The position numbers and the translations under genes were made by a program. From NCBI GenBank assembly GCA_035529855.1, contig DATKVX010000017.1, forward strand, positions 1 to 39,467: DNA of 39,467 nucleotides. The letters are read 5' to 3'. This document shows, one piece after another, positions 16,200-24,904 of the stretch. The number at the start of each line of letters is the position of its first letter. Position 1 is the first letter of the stretch. The notes beneath the pieces are model-generated. The model was not told the origin of the DNA. It ran no database searches and saw only the letters and a program-made list of their open reading frames with translations. Source of the stretch: a bacterium (GTDB taxonomy: Bacteria > RBG-13-66-14 > B26-G2 > WVWN01).

Positions 16200-17081
16200 T
16201 TAGCGGTAGTCGGTTTGACCGTCGTCGCGGGGTATCTTCAATAAATCCAAGAACGAGCGGAAAGTATCCAGCCTTCGTTCGGAGAGGGCGTACAGCTTAG
16301 AGGAATAAAGCGCGGTCGCGGCGTGGCCCGCCAATAAGTCGAATAGCTTGAAATCGATGGACGTGAAACCGTCCTTCTGGCGTAGGAGTCTGTATATCGA
16401 TATTACGCCTATCAAACGGTTCTGTATTTTCGCCGGTATGCAGGCGATGGGCTCGCCCGCTTTTTCGGCCCCGCGTTGTTTCGCCTCGTCCGTTATATAG
16501 TACGATTCGCCGAACGCGGCAACCTTTCCCTGAAGGCCTTCGCCGATTACGATGGGGCGCCTTTCCCCTTTCGCGAGGCCTTCGTGAGCGACACACTCCA
16601 AACGTTCGGTTTCCTCGTCGAAGATGAAGACGCCGAGCTTCTCCGCGCCGATGAGGTTGATTACGATTTCGACGACGATGCGAACGACCTCGGCGAAGTT
16701 GAGGGTGGAATGGAGCTGGTAGGAGGCGACGTACAAATTGGCGAGGCTGGTGTTCTGTTCTTCTATTTCGACGTACTTCTTAGCGAAGTCGATGTTCTCG
16801 GTTTTTATGGCGTTCAACTCTCCGGCTAATTTCCGGTACCGGTCGCGCAAGCCGTTATAGGCGGCCGCGAGCTCGTCGTACTTCTTCTTCAGCTCGGGGT
16901 CGTCGGCAGGCGGCGCCTTACCCAGCCCCGGCCCTTCACCGGCCTGCTTCTGCAACCGGTTAATCGCAGCCCGAAGCTCCGCGTTCTCTTTGAGTAACTG
17001 CTCCGTAAAAGTTTTGCCTTGCTCTAAAACGTGGAGCAGGTACTCCCCCTGCGCCTTCTTGTCTTTGGTCCCGTCGGTCAT
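16200..17081 (-). CDS. Coiled-coil plus GAF domain protein of a chemosensory operon
   Basis: 293 residues, cytoplasmic. Residues about 18-125 are heptad-rich coiled coil (LLHVLEQGKTFTEQLLKENAELRAAINRL; KKKYDELAAAYNGLRDRYRKLAGELNAIK), interrupted by a Gly/Pro linker near 50-65. A GAF domain follows (about 128-285): YQLHSTLNFAEVVRIVVEIV, GVFIFDEETERLECVAHEGL, GLQGKVAAFGESYYITD, CIPAKIQNRLIGVISIYRLL. No output enzyme is attached. It is the last gene of the che-like operon, 36 bases after the response regulator, and could be a small-molecule sensor or scaffold for it. The ligand is unknown. Confidence 0.88.
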   Translation of the reverse strand: MTDGTKDKKAQGEYLLHVLEQGKTFTEQLLKENAELRAAINRLQKQAGEGPGLGKAPPADDPELKKKYDELAAAYNGLRDRYRKLAGELNAIKTENIDFAKKYVEIEEQNTSLANLYVASYQLHSTLNFAEVVRIVVEIVINLIGAEKLGVFIFDEETERLECVAHEGLAKGERRPIVIGEGLQGKVAAFGESYYITDEAKQRGAEKAGEPIACIPAKIQNRLIGVISIYRLLRQKDGFTSIDFKLFDLLAGHAATALYSSKLYALSERRLDTFRSFLDLLKIPRDDGQTDYR

Positions 17082-17117
17082 AATGGTTTCGACCCGCGCC
17101 GTGGCGATGTCGCGCCG

Positions 17118-17495
17118 TTAACTCCGCCCGAGTAATCGGTTTATCTTATCGAGCAACTCTAACTTCCTAATGGGCTTGAAGACGTAATCGTCGCATCCGG
17201 CTTCCAAACACCGTTCGACGTTTTCGGCTTCGCTCCGCGCCGTAACGATAACTACCGGGATGTTCTTGAGCTCCGGGTCCCCCTTCATGACGCGGCAAGC
17301 CTCGATGCCGTCCATCACCGGCATGAATATGTCGAGCAAAACGAGGTCCGGCCGCTCGCGGCGGGCTCGTTCGACCGCCTCGGCACCGTTCTTGGCCGTC
17401 AAAAAATCGAAATCCTGGCCGGCCAGAAGCGTCTTCAGGAATAACAGGATCGTTTCGGTATCGTCGACTAAGAGTATCCTTCTGCGTTCCCTCAT
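17118..17495 (-). CDS. Single-domain (CheY-type) response regulator
   Basis: 125 residues, one receiver domain and nothing else. Acidic pair D11-D12 (VDDTE), phospho-acceptor D55 (LVLLDIFMPVMDG), the conserved Thr in VVIVTARS and Lys in YVFKPI are all present, so it should accept phosphate from the CheA kinase two genes upstream. Without an output domain it acts by protein contact, as CheY does, but the target is not evident because no flagellar or pilus gene is in the window. It lies 25 bases after cheB. Confidence 0.94.
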   Translation of the reverse strand: MRERRRILLVDDTETILLFLKTLLAGQDFDFLTAKNGAEAVERARRERPDLVLLDIFMPVMDGIEACRVMKGDPELKNIPVVIVTARSEAENVERCLEAGCDDYVFKPIRKLELLDKINRLLGRS

Positions 17496-17520
17496 ACCGA
17501 CCTTCGTACGTTCCCCCTGC

Positions 17521-18573
17521 CTAAGACGTAAGCGAGACCATCTCGGCCGCGATGTCCCCGAGCGACAATACTTTATCTACGACGCCCGCCGCCACCGCCT
17601 CTTTGGGCATCCCGTATATGACGGCACTCTTTTCATCCTGGGCGAACGCGAGGCCACCCGCGCGCTTTACCTCCGCCAAACCGGCCACGCCGTCCTTGCC
17701 CATACCGGTCAGCAGAGCGCCGATACAGCGCGACCCCCACGTTCGCGCCGCAGTCGTAAAAAGGCGGTCAACGGAAGGTTTATGGCCTTTCTCGGGCGGG
17801 CCGTCGTCCAAGGCAATAAGGCCGTACTGGTCTACGACCATATGGTACCCGTCGGGAGCGAAATAAACCGTACCCGGTTGCGGTTCCTCCCCCGCCGCGG
17901 CGACTTTAACGTGCAACCCCGAGCCTTGGGTCAACCACTCGGCGAGGCCGCCGATGAAGCCCGGCGCGATGTGTTGCACTGCCAAAACCGGGGCCGGGAA
18001 CTTAACCGGTAGTTGTGAAAATATCTTCTCGAGCGCGGCCGGCCCTCCGGTCGAGCTCCCGATAAGTACCACCCGCCCCTTTTCGCCCGCCCGCAAAACC
18101 GCCTTCGGTAGGCGCGAACGACGCCGCAACCTAGCCTCCGGCATCCGGCGAACGACTTTCACTTCGCTCATCGCTTTGACGGCCCTGTTTAGCCTACCCC
18201 GGACGGCCTCGTAGTCCTTCTGGCCGATTCCCTTCGGTTTTTCTATAATCTCGAGGGCGCCGGCGCGTAAGGCTTCAAACGTAATGTTCAAATCCTGCAC
18301 GTTTACGCTCGCACTCACGACAACGATGGGCGTCGGCATCTCCTCCATAATTTTTCGCGTGGCGACTAGGCCGTCCATCTTGGGCATCCGGACGTCCATC
18401 GTTATAAGGTCGGGTTTGAGCGACTTCGCCATCGCGACCGCTTCGACGCCGTCGGCGGCTACCCCGACTACTTCGATATCCGGGTCCGTCGTTAGCACGT
18501 CGACTAAGACTCGCGCCACGACGGCGGAATCTTCCGCCACCAAAACCCGGATAGGTCGTATCTTTTCTTCCAT
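17521..18573 (-). CDS. cheB: Chemotaxis protein-glutamate methylesterase/glutaminase CheB
   Basis: 350 residues, the normal CheB length. N-terminal receiver domain (about 6-125; acidic E14-D15, phospho-site D60 in TMDVRMPKMDG) linked to a C-terminal methylesterase domain (about 165-345). The catalytic triad is intact: S174 (GSSTGGP), H201 (VQHIAPGF) and D294 (TGMGKDG). It demethylates or deamidates receptor glutamates when phosphorylated by CheA. AAGGA lies 9 bases before ATG 18573. No cheR methyltransferase accompanies it in the operon. Confidence 0.97.
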   Translation of the reverse strand: MEEKIRPIRVLVAEDSAVVARVLVDVLTTDPDIEVVGVAADGVEAVAMAKSLKPDLITMDVRMPKMDGLVATRKIMEEMPTPIVVVSASVNVQDLNITFEALRAGALEIIEKPKGIGQKDYEAVRGRLNRAVKAMSEVKVVRRMPEARLRRRSRLPKAVLRAGEKGRVVLIGSSTGGPAALEKIFSQLPVKFPAPVLAVQHIAPGFIGGLAEWLTQGSGLHVKVAAAGEEPQPGTVYFAPDGYHMVVDQYGLIALDDGPPEKGHKPSVDRLFTTAARTWGSRCIGALLTGMGKDGVAGLAEVKRAGGLAFAQDEKSAVIYGMPKEAVAAGVVDKVLSLGDIAAEMVSLTS

Positions 18574-18587
18574 CCTCGTTTAATCCT

Positions 18588-20831
18588 TCAGATAAACTGC
18601 TCAATAACCGACAGCAATTCGCGTTGGTCGAAGTGGCTTTTCTTTATGTACGCGTCGGCGCCGGCCTCCAGGCCGCGGGCCATATCCTTGTCCGTCTCGA
18701 GCGACGTCACGACGACAACCGGCAAATCGCGGTAATCCGCGGACGCGCGGAGGCGCCTCGTCAACTCGTACCCGTCCATCCGGGGCATCTGGAGGTCGAC
18801 GACGGCAAGGTCGCACGGCACTTCGGCCAGCACCTCCAACGCTTCCCGGCCGTCGCTCGCGACGGCGACGTCGTACCCGGCCGCCTCGAGGATATTCTTC
18901 TCCAACGCGCGCGTCGTTAAGGAGTCGTCGACTACGAGTACGGTTCGCTTCCGCACCTCGGGCGCCGCCGCCGCGACGGGGCGAACGGCCACTTCCCCGC
19001 GCATTATCTCGCGCACTAAAACGTCGGCGTTCAATATCAAGATTACTTCGCCCTTCCCGGTAACGTGCGCGGCGCCGAAATACGGCATCTGCGCGCCGAC
19101 GTCGCTCAAGTCTTTCGTCAGGAATTCGCCCTCCCCCGCTACGCCGGAAACGACCAGCGCGGCATCCCCCGAGGGCGAAGATAAAACCAATACCGCGGAA
19201 CCGGCTTCGAAACCCCCGTTGCCGCCGGTGCCCAAAATCGCCGCCAGCTCGCCGGCCGCGATCGTCCTTCCTTCGTACCGCATTACCGGCCTACCCTCCA
19301 CCGTTTCGAAGTCGCCGGCCGACGCCAGGGCCACCCGCCTGATGGCGCTCGAGGGTACGATGAATCGGGCGTTTCCCGCTTCAACTAACGCCCCCCGGGC
19401 CGTCGCTATAGTAAGGGGTAATTGGATCGTAAACCTGGTACCCACGCCGGCTTCCGTCCAAACGTCAACCGCCCCCCCCAGCGCGGCGACGTTGGCGACG
19501 ACGATATCGAGCCCCACGCCCCGGCCGCCGAATTCGGAAACCTCCGCTTTCGTCGTTAACCCCGGCTCGAACACCAGCCTCGCGATTTCCCCCGGTTCCA
19601 GACCCTCCGCCGCTTCGGCACGGACCACGCCGGCACCTACCGCCGCTTTCTTGACTTCCTCCAAATCTATCCCCCGGCCGTCGTCCTCTATCTCGATAAA
19701 CAAACGCGAACCCACGCGCGTGCTCGATATAAGAACCCTACCCGCTTGCGGTTTACCCGCCGCGCGCCGCGTGCTCTCGCCCTCGATGCCGTGGTCGACC
19801 GCATTCCGCAAGATGTGGTTGAGGGGGTCTTTAATAAGTTCGATTATAGTTTTATCGAGTTCTTTGTCCTCGCCTACGATATCCAGTCGCACGTTTTTCC
19901 CTAATCGAACGGCGAGGTCGCGCACCGGCCGCCGGAAACCCCTGAATAACCCCCGCAGCGGCGCCATCCGAAGCCGGCTCAACTCATCTCCGAAACCGGC
20001 GAGATTTAGCTCGAACGCCTTCGCCGCGCCGCCGTAGTCGAAATCGATGGCGCGTATCTCGCGGTCAGCCGAGTTGAAAGCCTCGGCCGCTTTTTCCACC
20101 TGACGTAAAAATTCCTCCGCGTCCCCCCCCCGCCGGTACGTCTCGAGGGCTTCGTCAAGCGTCTTACCGGCGGCCCGGGCCGAGAGCGCTAGGCCGTGAA
20201 ACCGGGCGCCGAATTCGTCGTTTCTGAATTTCTCTTCCCACATTTCGGAAAAACCGTCTATCACCGCGTCCAGCTTCGCGACCGGCAGCCGTACCGTCTC
20301 CTCTCCCGAACGCCGCACTCCGCTACCCCGTTTCTCCTCGAACGCCGTCGCCCCCGCGTCGGCCGCGGCTTTACCCTTTTCCATAACCCCCCCGCCCTCG
20401 GCGCGAGACGGCGACCGCCCGGTGCCGCCGCCGGCTTCGAGCAAACGCCGCACCCCATCGGCCGCCACCGGCGCGCGGGGGTCATCCGCCTCCTGTTCCG
20501 GCGTGGCCTCTTCGATTAATACGCTTATCACATCCAAGGCGGCCAATATCTCGCTATTGGCCTTTTCGTCGTACTTGACCTCGCCCCGCCTTACCGCGCC
20601 GAAGACGTCTTCCATGGCGTGCGCGATCTCCGCCACGCCGTTAACGCCCAGCGTACTGGCAGACCCCTTCAAACTATGCGCGGCACGAAACAACTCCTCC
20701 AATCCGGCGGCGTCGACGTCGCCGCGCTCCAAAGCGAGCAGGAGCTCGGTTACGCGGTTCACGTGCTCCCGACCCTCCGCCCGGAACATAGCGAAAATTT
20801 CTTCCATCGGGTCCTGCGACGCGTCGCTCAT
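18588..20831 (-). CDS. cheA: Hybrid chemotaxis histidine kinase CheA with C-terminal receiver domain
   Basis: 747 residues. HPt domain (about 8-110; phospho-acceptor H52 in AAHSLKGSAST), a variable linker and helical region, an HATPase domain (about 310-480) with N-box ILRNAVDHGIE, G1 IEDDGRGID and G2 FGGRGVGLDIV, a CheW-like P5 domain (about 485-610) and a terminal receiver (about 625-745; DD in VVDDSLTT, phospho-Asp in VVDLQMPRMDG). The fused receiver is typical of CheA in type IV pilus or other non-flagellar clusters and can serve as a phosphate sink. No separate CheW gene is present, so the P5 domain may couple directly to the MCP or use a CheW encoded elsewhere. It begins 12 bases after the MCP gene. 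Confidence 0.95.
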   Translation of the reverse strand: MSDASQDPMEEIFAMFRAEGREHVNRVTELLLALERGDVDAAGLEELFRAAHSLKGSASTLGVNGVAEIAHAMEDVFGAVRRGEVKYDEKANSEILAALDVISVLIEEATPEQEADDPRAPVAADGVRRLLEAGGGTGRSPSRAEGGGVMEKGKAAADAGATAFEEKRGSGVRRSGEETVRLPVAKLDAVIDGFSEMWEEKFRNDEFGARFHGLALSARAAGKTLDEALETYRRGGDAEEFLRQVEKAAEAFNSADREIRAIDFDYGGAAKAFELNLAGFGDELSRLRMAPLRGLFRGFRRPVRDLAVRLGKNVRLDIVGEDKELDKTIIELIKDPLNHILRNAVDHGIEGESTRRAAGKPQAGRVLISSTRVGSRLFIEIEDDGRGIDLEEVKKAAVGAGVVRAEAAEGLEPGEIARLVFEPGLTTKAEVSEFGGRGVGLDIVVANVAALGGAVDVWTEAGVGTRFTIQLPLTIATARGALVEAGNARFIVPSSAIRRVALASAGDFETVEGRPVMRYEGRTIAAGELAAILGTGGNGGFEAGSAVLVLSSPSGDAALVVSGVAGEGEFLTKDLSDVGAQMPYFGAAHVTGKGEVILILNADVLVREIMRGEVAVRPVAAAAPEVRKRTVLVVDDSLTTRALEKNILEAAGYDVAVASDGREALEVLAEVPCDLAVVDLQMPRMDGYELTRRLRASADYRDLPVVVVTSLETDKDMARGLEAGADAYIKKSHFDQRELLSVIEQFI

Positions 20832-20843
20832 GCTGCGAAGTAT

Positions 20844-22016
20844 CTACACCTCCAACCTGTAACGGCCCGTCAAGCCCGCCAGCCGGGCACCCAAATCGCT
20901 CAAGCCGCGGGCGGCGTCCTCGATCTCTTTGATGCTGGTCACGTTCTCGGCCGCGACCTGGTTAATGTTCTCCATAGCTAACGCTACCTGCTCCATACCG
21001 ATGCTCTGCTGATTGGAAGACGACGCGATTTGCTTCGCCGAACGTCCGACGGTTGCTACGGCCTCGGATAAGTTCTCCATACGTTCGCGTAAGATACCGA
21101 CGATCTCTTTACCGCGGTCAACCCTCTTCGACGCTTCTTCGGCTACCATCACGGAGGTGTTGGCCGCGCTTTGGATTTCGTTCAATATCTCCTGGATCTG
21201 CGACGCCGCGGCCTTCGACTGGTCGGCAAGGTTCTTGACCTCGACGGCAACGACGCCGAAACCCTTGCCGGCCTCGCCCGCCCGGGCGGCTTCGATGGAC
21301 GCGTTCAACGACAGGATGTTCGACCGCTCGGCGAGCTCTCGAACAGTACGCAGTATTTCGCTTATCTGTTGGGTCTTCTCGGACAACGTTAAAACGCTGA
21401 CGGCGCTCTTCTCCACCTGGTCGGCGATGAGATCGAATTCTTCGACCGTCTTCTCGACCGACGTTTCGCCGTCGGTGCAAAACTCGGCGGACTGTTCCGA
21501 GACGCCGACGATGTCCTGGGCGCGACCCGCCGCTTGCTCGCTCGTCTGTTTGACCTCCGTCACGGTCGTGCTGGTCTCGCTTATCGACGACGCTTGCTCG
21601 CTCGCGCCCGCGCTCTGCTGGACGATGGAGGCCAGTATCTCGCTGGTCCCCTTGTTAATGTCCAGGCCGGCTTGTTTGATACCGACTAAAAGCTCGCGGA
21701 TGCCCACCGCCATAGCGTCTATGGCGCGATATAGCCTTCCTATTTCGTCTTCGGTCCGCGGGCGCGGTTCCACGCTCAAATCGCCAGCCGCGATGCTCTC
21801 CAGGAAAGCCACGGCGCCCCCCAGCGGTCGGAATACGCGCTTGTCGAACCACCAATATATCGCCGCCGCGCCCAACACGGTAAACGCGAGTACCGCCGCG
21901 ACTAAACCCCAAGCGCCGGTAATTCGGGCCGCCGCGGCCAATACCACCAGTACCACGATATATACCAAAAATATCGCGAATAACTGGAACCTTAACGTTA
22001 CCCGCCGCGAGCCCAT
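20844..22016 (-). CDS. Methyl-accepting chemotaxis protein without a periplasmic sensor domain
   Basis: 390 residues from ATG 22016, which has AAGGAG at good spacing; a longer frame to 22061 lacks one. Two membrane helices (about 9-30 and 36-54) are separated by only about six residues, so there is no periplasmic ligand domain. A HAMP domain follows (about 55-108), then the signalling coiled coil with the hairpin-tip motif AERSNILSLNASIEAARAGEAGKGFGVVAVEVKNLA, quoted here in part: SNILSLNASIEAARAGEAGK. Signals must come through the membrane, cytoplasm or partner proteins. First gene of the operon. Confidence 0.95.
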   Translation of the reverse strand: MGSRRVTLRFQLFAIFLVYIVVLVVLAAAARITGAWGLVAAVLAFTVLGAAAIYWWFDKRVFRPLGGAVAFLESIAAGDLSVEPRPRTEDEIGRLYRAIDAMAVGIRELLVGIKQAGLDINKGTSEILASIVQQSAGASEQASSISETSTTVTEVKQTSEQAAGRAQDIVGVSEQSAEFCTDGETSVEKTVEEFDLIADQVEKSAVSVLTLSEKTQQISEILRTVRELAERSNILSLNASIEAARAGEAGKGFGVVAVEVKNLADQSKAAASQIQEILNEIQSAANTSVMVAEEASKRVDRGKEIVGILRERMENLSEAVATVGRSAKQIASSSNQQSIGMEQVALAMENINQVAAENVTSIKEIEDAARGLSDLGARLAGLTGRYRLEV

Positions 22017-22069
22017 AATACTCCTTTCGTAAATGTTAGGCACGCGCGTATTACGCCACAACGTTAATG

Positions 22070-22098
22070 AATATAAGTATTTATCCTCCTCAAGTCAA
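22070..22098 (-). promoter_or_regulatory. Sigma-70-type promoter of the chemosensory operon
   Basis: On the minus strand: TTGACT (22098-22093), a 17-base spacer, TATATT (22075-22070). The predicted leader is about 47 bases. The remaining gap to the end of trmFO (22099-22235) contains only a weak 7-bp inverted repeat. Confidence 0.8.
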
Positions 22099-22235
22099 TA
22101 GAATACCGCCGGGCGTACTTAACGACCGGGAATTATCGCCCATAGGCCGAATACCTAACCGCGCCCGCGCGCCGTAAACGGAAACGCGGCGCGTACGATT
22201 ACTATTAAGGTTCTATGAAAAACGGTAAAGGGCGG

Positions 22236-23546
22236 TCAGGATGACAGCTCGAGCTGCTCCGCCCACCGGCCGAACGCGCTCCGCGCCCGCGCGACGACCC
22301 GACGTTGCCGGTCTCTTTTACCCTTTCCGCCGGCCGGCGGGAACAGGCCGAAGTTCACGTTCATAGGGGCGAACGTAGCCCGCGGGGCCGTCGATATGTA
22401 GCGCAGCAGCGCCCCCGTCGCCGTCTCGGGCGGCGGATAGACGAGCGGCTCGCCCCGGGCGTACCGGGCCGCGTTCATGCCGGCGATTATACCGGCGGCG
22501 GCCGCCTCCATATACCCCTCTACTCCCGTTAATTGTCCCGCGACGAATATACCCCGCCTCGAGCTCAGCTCCGTCGTGGCATCGAGGACGGCGGGCGAGC
22601 AAATATACGTGTTGCGGTGGGCGGCGCCGTAACGGAGGAACTCGGCTCCCGCAAGGGCCGGTACCATCCGTAAAACGCGGCGCTGTTCGCGTTGGGTTAG
22701 GCGCGTCTGAAAGCCGACGAGGCCGAACATCTCGCGGCCCAGGTCTTCGGCGCGGAGCTGTACGACGGCGTAGGGCCTTTTACCCGTTCGGGGGTCTTCT
22801 AAACCGACCGGCTTCATCGGCCCGAACCGCAACGTATCCTCGCCTCGGCGCGCGAGTTCCTCCAGCGGAACGCACCCCTCGAAGAACAAACGTTTTTCGA
22901 AATCGCGCAAGGGGGCCGTCGTCGCCGCGACCAGTGCCCGCGTAAACGCCCGGTACTCCGCCGCCGTTAACGGACAGTTGACGTATACCCCTTCGCCTTT
23001 GCCGTACCGGCTGGCCTCGAACGTTTTATCCCTATCGACGCTCCGGGCCGACACTACGGGCGCAAGGGCGTCGAAGAAAAAGAGGTTCTCCCGCCCCACC
23101 GCGGCGGCGAGCTCCCCGGCCATAGCCTCCGACGTCAGCGGCCCGGCGGCGACCACGGCGGGCGCCGGGGGCAATTCCTCGACCTCGGCCCGAACCACGT
23201 CTATGCCGGCGTGTCCCTCGAGCGCGGCGGTAACCTCCTCCGCGAAGCGTACCCTGTCTACGGCCAAGGCGCCGCCGGCCGGAACGCGGGCCGACGCCGC
23301 GGCCTGAAGAGTTAACGAACCCAAACGCCGCATCTCCTCTTTCAGCAAAGCAGGCGCCGTACCCTCCACCATAGATTTAAAAGAGTTGCTGCACACCAAT
23401 TCCGCCAGAGCGCCGGTGCGGTGGGCCGGCGTCATCTTCGCGGGCCGCATCTCGTAAAGCTCCACCGGCACGCCAAAGCGGGCGCATTGCCACGCCGCCT
23501 CTACGCCCGCTAAGCCGCCGCCGATAATAACGGTCGGCATCTTCAT
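22236..23546 (-). CDS. trmFO: Methylenetetrahydrofolate-tRNA-(uracil-54-C5)-methyltransferase TrmFO
   Basis: 436 residues from ATG 23546 (MKMPTVIIGGGLAGVEAAW); the frame continues upstream to 23690 but GAGGG precedes 23546 and the family starts here. The flavoprotein makes 5-methyluridine at position 54 in the tRNA T-loop using methylene-THF and FADH2. The dinucleotide-binding GGGLAG is at 9-14; the two key cysteines are present, C52 (LVCSNSFKS) and C225 (FEGCVPLEE). MRPAKMTPAHRTG and the C-terminal MNVNFGLFPP are characteristic. ATG overlaps the stop of the ImmA gene (ATGA), so translation is coupled to it. Confidence 0.96.
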   Translation of the reverse strand: MKMPTVIIGGGLAGVEAAWQCARFGVPVELYEMRPAKMTPAHRTGALAELVCSNSFKSMVEGTAPALLKEEMRRLGSLTLQAAASARVPAGGALAVDRVRFAEEVTAALEGHAGIDVVRAEVEELPPAPAVVAAGPLTSEAMAGELAAAVGRENLFFFDALAPVVSARSVDRDKTFEASRYGKGEGVYVNCPLTAAEYRAFTRALVAATTAPLRDFEKRLFFEGCVPLEELARRGEDTLRFGPMKPVGLEDPRTGKRPYAVVQLRAEDLGREMFGLVGFQTRLTQREQRRVLRMVPALAGAEFLRYGAAHRNTYICSPAVLDATTELSSRRGIFVAGQLTGVEGYMEAAAAGIIAGMNAARYARGEPLVYPPPETATGALLRYISTAPRATFAPMNVNFGLFPPAGGKGKRDRQRRVVARARSAFGRWAEQLELSS

Positions 23547-24046
23547 GTTTTCCCTCGGGCCGGCCCTTCCAATCCCAATTCCTTGACGCGCAGTTTTAGA
23601 GCCGCGGGGGACACTTCGAATAAGTCCGCAAGTATAGCGGACCGGTTTTCGTAGTTGGCGGCGTAAGCCGCCCAGTAATGCCGCACCCACGCCGCCGGCA
23701 TAAGCAGATAAGCCGCAAACCGCTCGGCGTCACGCTCCCGGCGGTTTCGTCCTCCGGGTTCCGCGAAGGACTTTCGGCCGTGGCCTAAAAAATAATGGCC
23801 CAACTCGTGGGCGATGGTGAAACGTTGCCGTTCCCGCCGTTCGCGCGAGTTAACGACTATTACCGGGAAGACGTCATCGTTTATAAATAAACCCGCTACG
23901 TAATCAAACGGTCGAACGCGGACCGTAAAGCCCAAAACGCGACAGACATCCTCCAACGCGACCGGCGGCCCCGTCAAGCCGAAACGGGCGATAACCTTTT
24001 GGGCCCGCCGTTCCACAGCAGCCGACCCTCCGTCCCGTTGCGCCAT
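23543..24046 (-). CDS. ImmA/IrrE family metallopeptidase
   Basis: 167 residues from ATG 24046, chosen for the GGGGAGG site; an upstream in-frame start at 24085 would overlap the SH3 gene. The zinc peptidase core has HExxH at 80-84 (TIAHELGHYFLGH) and a following AERFAAYLLMP, whose Glu is the usual third ligand. Residues about 85-110 are Arg/Gly-rich, and the C-terminus (LADLFEVSPAALKLRVKELGL) is helical, as in this family. ImmA and IrrE cleave XRE-type repressors, and an XRE gene lies two genes upstream in the same operon, an expected partner. An exported SH3 protein sits between them. The proteolytic target is inferred from context. Confidence 0.93.
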   Translation of the reverse strand: MAQRDGGSAAVERRAQKVIARFGLTGPPVALEDVCRVLGFTVRVRPFDYVAGLFINDDVFPVIVVNSRERRERQRFTIAHELGHYFLGHGRKSFAEPGGRNRRERDAERFAAYLLMPAAWVRHYWAAYAANYENRSAILADLFEVSPAALKLRVKELGLEGPARGKT

Positions 24047-24075
24047 GGGCCTCCCCGATGAAGCGGTACGGTCCT

Positions 24076-24429
24076 CTACTCGCAATCGGAGCCGGCGACC
24101 GTCGCGTCTCCTTCGCCAACCGGCTTAATGTCGAGATAGGTGCTGAATACCCAGCCTTCCGCGCCTCCCATTACCTCGGCTCTATACCAATGACCCTCTT
24201 CGCCCTCTAACGTTCCCTTATCCTTCATGCGGGCGACGAGCGTCAGCGGCGCGCCGGCGTTTAAGCAAATGATTATGTCCGATTCGCCGTCGGGCGATAC
24301 GTGCAGGCAGAAATTATCCTTCAACGTCGCCTCGAGCGGCGTAGAGAGTTTGAGCTCGACGTTGGCGGCGGCCGCCAACCCCGCGGACATCAGTACCAAT
24401 ATTACGGTGCGAATTAACCTGCCGGCCAT
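24076..24429 (-). CDS. Exported SH3-domain (bacterial SH3b-like) protein
   Basis: 117 residues with a signal peptide (about 1-22, cut after AGLAAAA). The mature part is one SH3b-like barrel: FCLHVSPDGESDIIICLNAGAPLTLVARM, then GHWYRAEVMGGAEGWVFSTYLDI, with the typical W-Y-x-V ... GWV pattern. Such domains bind peptidoglycan or periplasmic partners. A pair of cysteines (in NFC and IIIC) could be disulphide-linked. It sits between the XRE repressor gene (18 bases upstream) and the ImmA gene, in the same operon; a periplasmic protein between two cytoplasmic partners is odd. It may be a passenger, or it may link envelope state to the repressor. Confidence 0.85.
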   Translation of the reverse strand: MAGRLIRTVILVLMSAGLAAAANVELKLSTPLEATLKDNFCLHVSPDGESDIIICLNAGAPLTLVARMKDKGTLEGEEGHWYRAEVMGGAEGWVFSTYLDIKPVGEGDATVAGSDCE

Positions 24430-24447
24430 TCCAACCTCCTAGTACTT

Positions 24448-24813
24448 CTACGTACGTTTTTTCTTTTTAACTTTCGGCGTCCGGCCTCGCCGCGCGCGTT
24501 CACGACGCCACCAACTGAAAAAGGACAGCAGCTCTTCGCGGTCCGTAGCCGTCACGTGTTCGCTGCGGAAAAACTCGACGATTTCCTCGGGGACGCCTTC
24601 CACCGACGGGCCTTTATCGTCGCGCAGCAGGTAATCCAACGACGCGCCCAACGTATCCGCCATCCGCCCAATAAGGTCGCGAGACGGTTTACGTAAACCC
24701 ATCTCGAGCTGACTGAGATACCCGGGCGAGATGTCGAGTTCCCGGGCGAAGGCGCTCTGCGTATAACCGCGCGCCGTTCTCAACTTTTTTATCTTTTCGC
24801 CAAGAGTAACCAT
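24448..24813 (-). CDS. XRE-family transcriptional regulator, DdrO-like in size
   Basis: 121 residues. Helix-turn-helix at about 5-62 (LGEKIKKLRTARGYTQSAFA, LDISPGYLSQLEMGLRKPS), then a short helical C-terminal region (VPEEIVEFFRSEHVTATDREELLSFFSWW) and a basic tail ending KKKKRT. Size and HTH-plus-helices layout resemble DdrO and other repressors cleaved by IrrE/ImmA peptidases. It is the first gene of the operon and probably regulates its own near-consensus promoter. Only a weak GGAAA precedes ATG 24813. Confidence 0.93.
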   Translation of the reverse strand: MVTLGEKIKKLRTARGYTQSAFARELDISPGYLSQLEMGLRKPSRDLIGRMADTLGASLDYLLRDDKGPSVEGVPEEIVEFFRSEHVTATDREELLSFFSWWRRERARRGRTPKVKKKKRT

Positions 24814-24859
24814 TTTTTCCGTTGCGTAGTTTTAGACCCGTTTCACGTACCCGCCGTTT

Positions 24860-24888
24860 ATTCTAACACGCCGCCCGCCGGTTGTCAA
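24860..24888 (-). promoter_or_regulatory. Near-consensus sigma-70-type promoter of the XRE-SH3-ImmA-trmFO operon
   Basis: On the minus strand: TTGACA (24888-24883), a 17-base spacer, TAGAAT (24865-24860). Expected leader about 40 bases. This is one of the two best promoters in the window, consistent with a gene that needs a repressor. Confidence 0.85.
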
Positions 24889-24904
24889 AACGGTAACGCC
24901 GCGT

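Noticed and set aside
22168-22193. 7-bp inverted repeat between trmFO and the chemosensory promoter as a terminator
   Set aside because: The loop is 12 bases and no U-tract follows on either strand.
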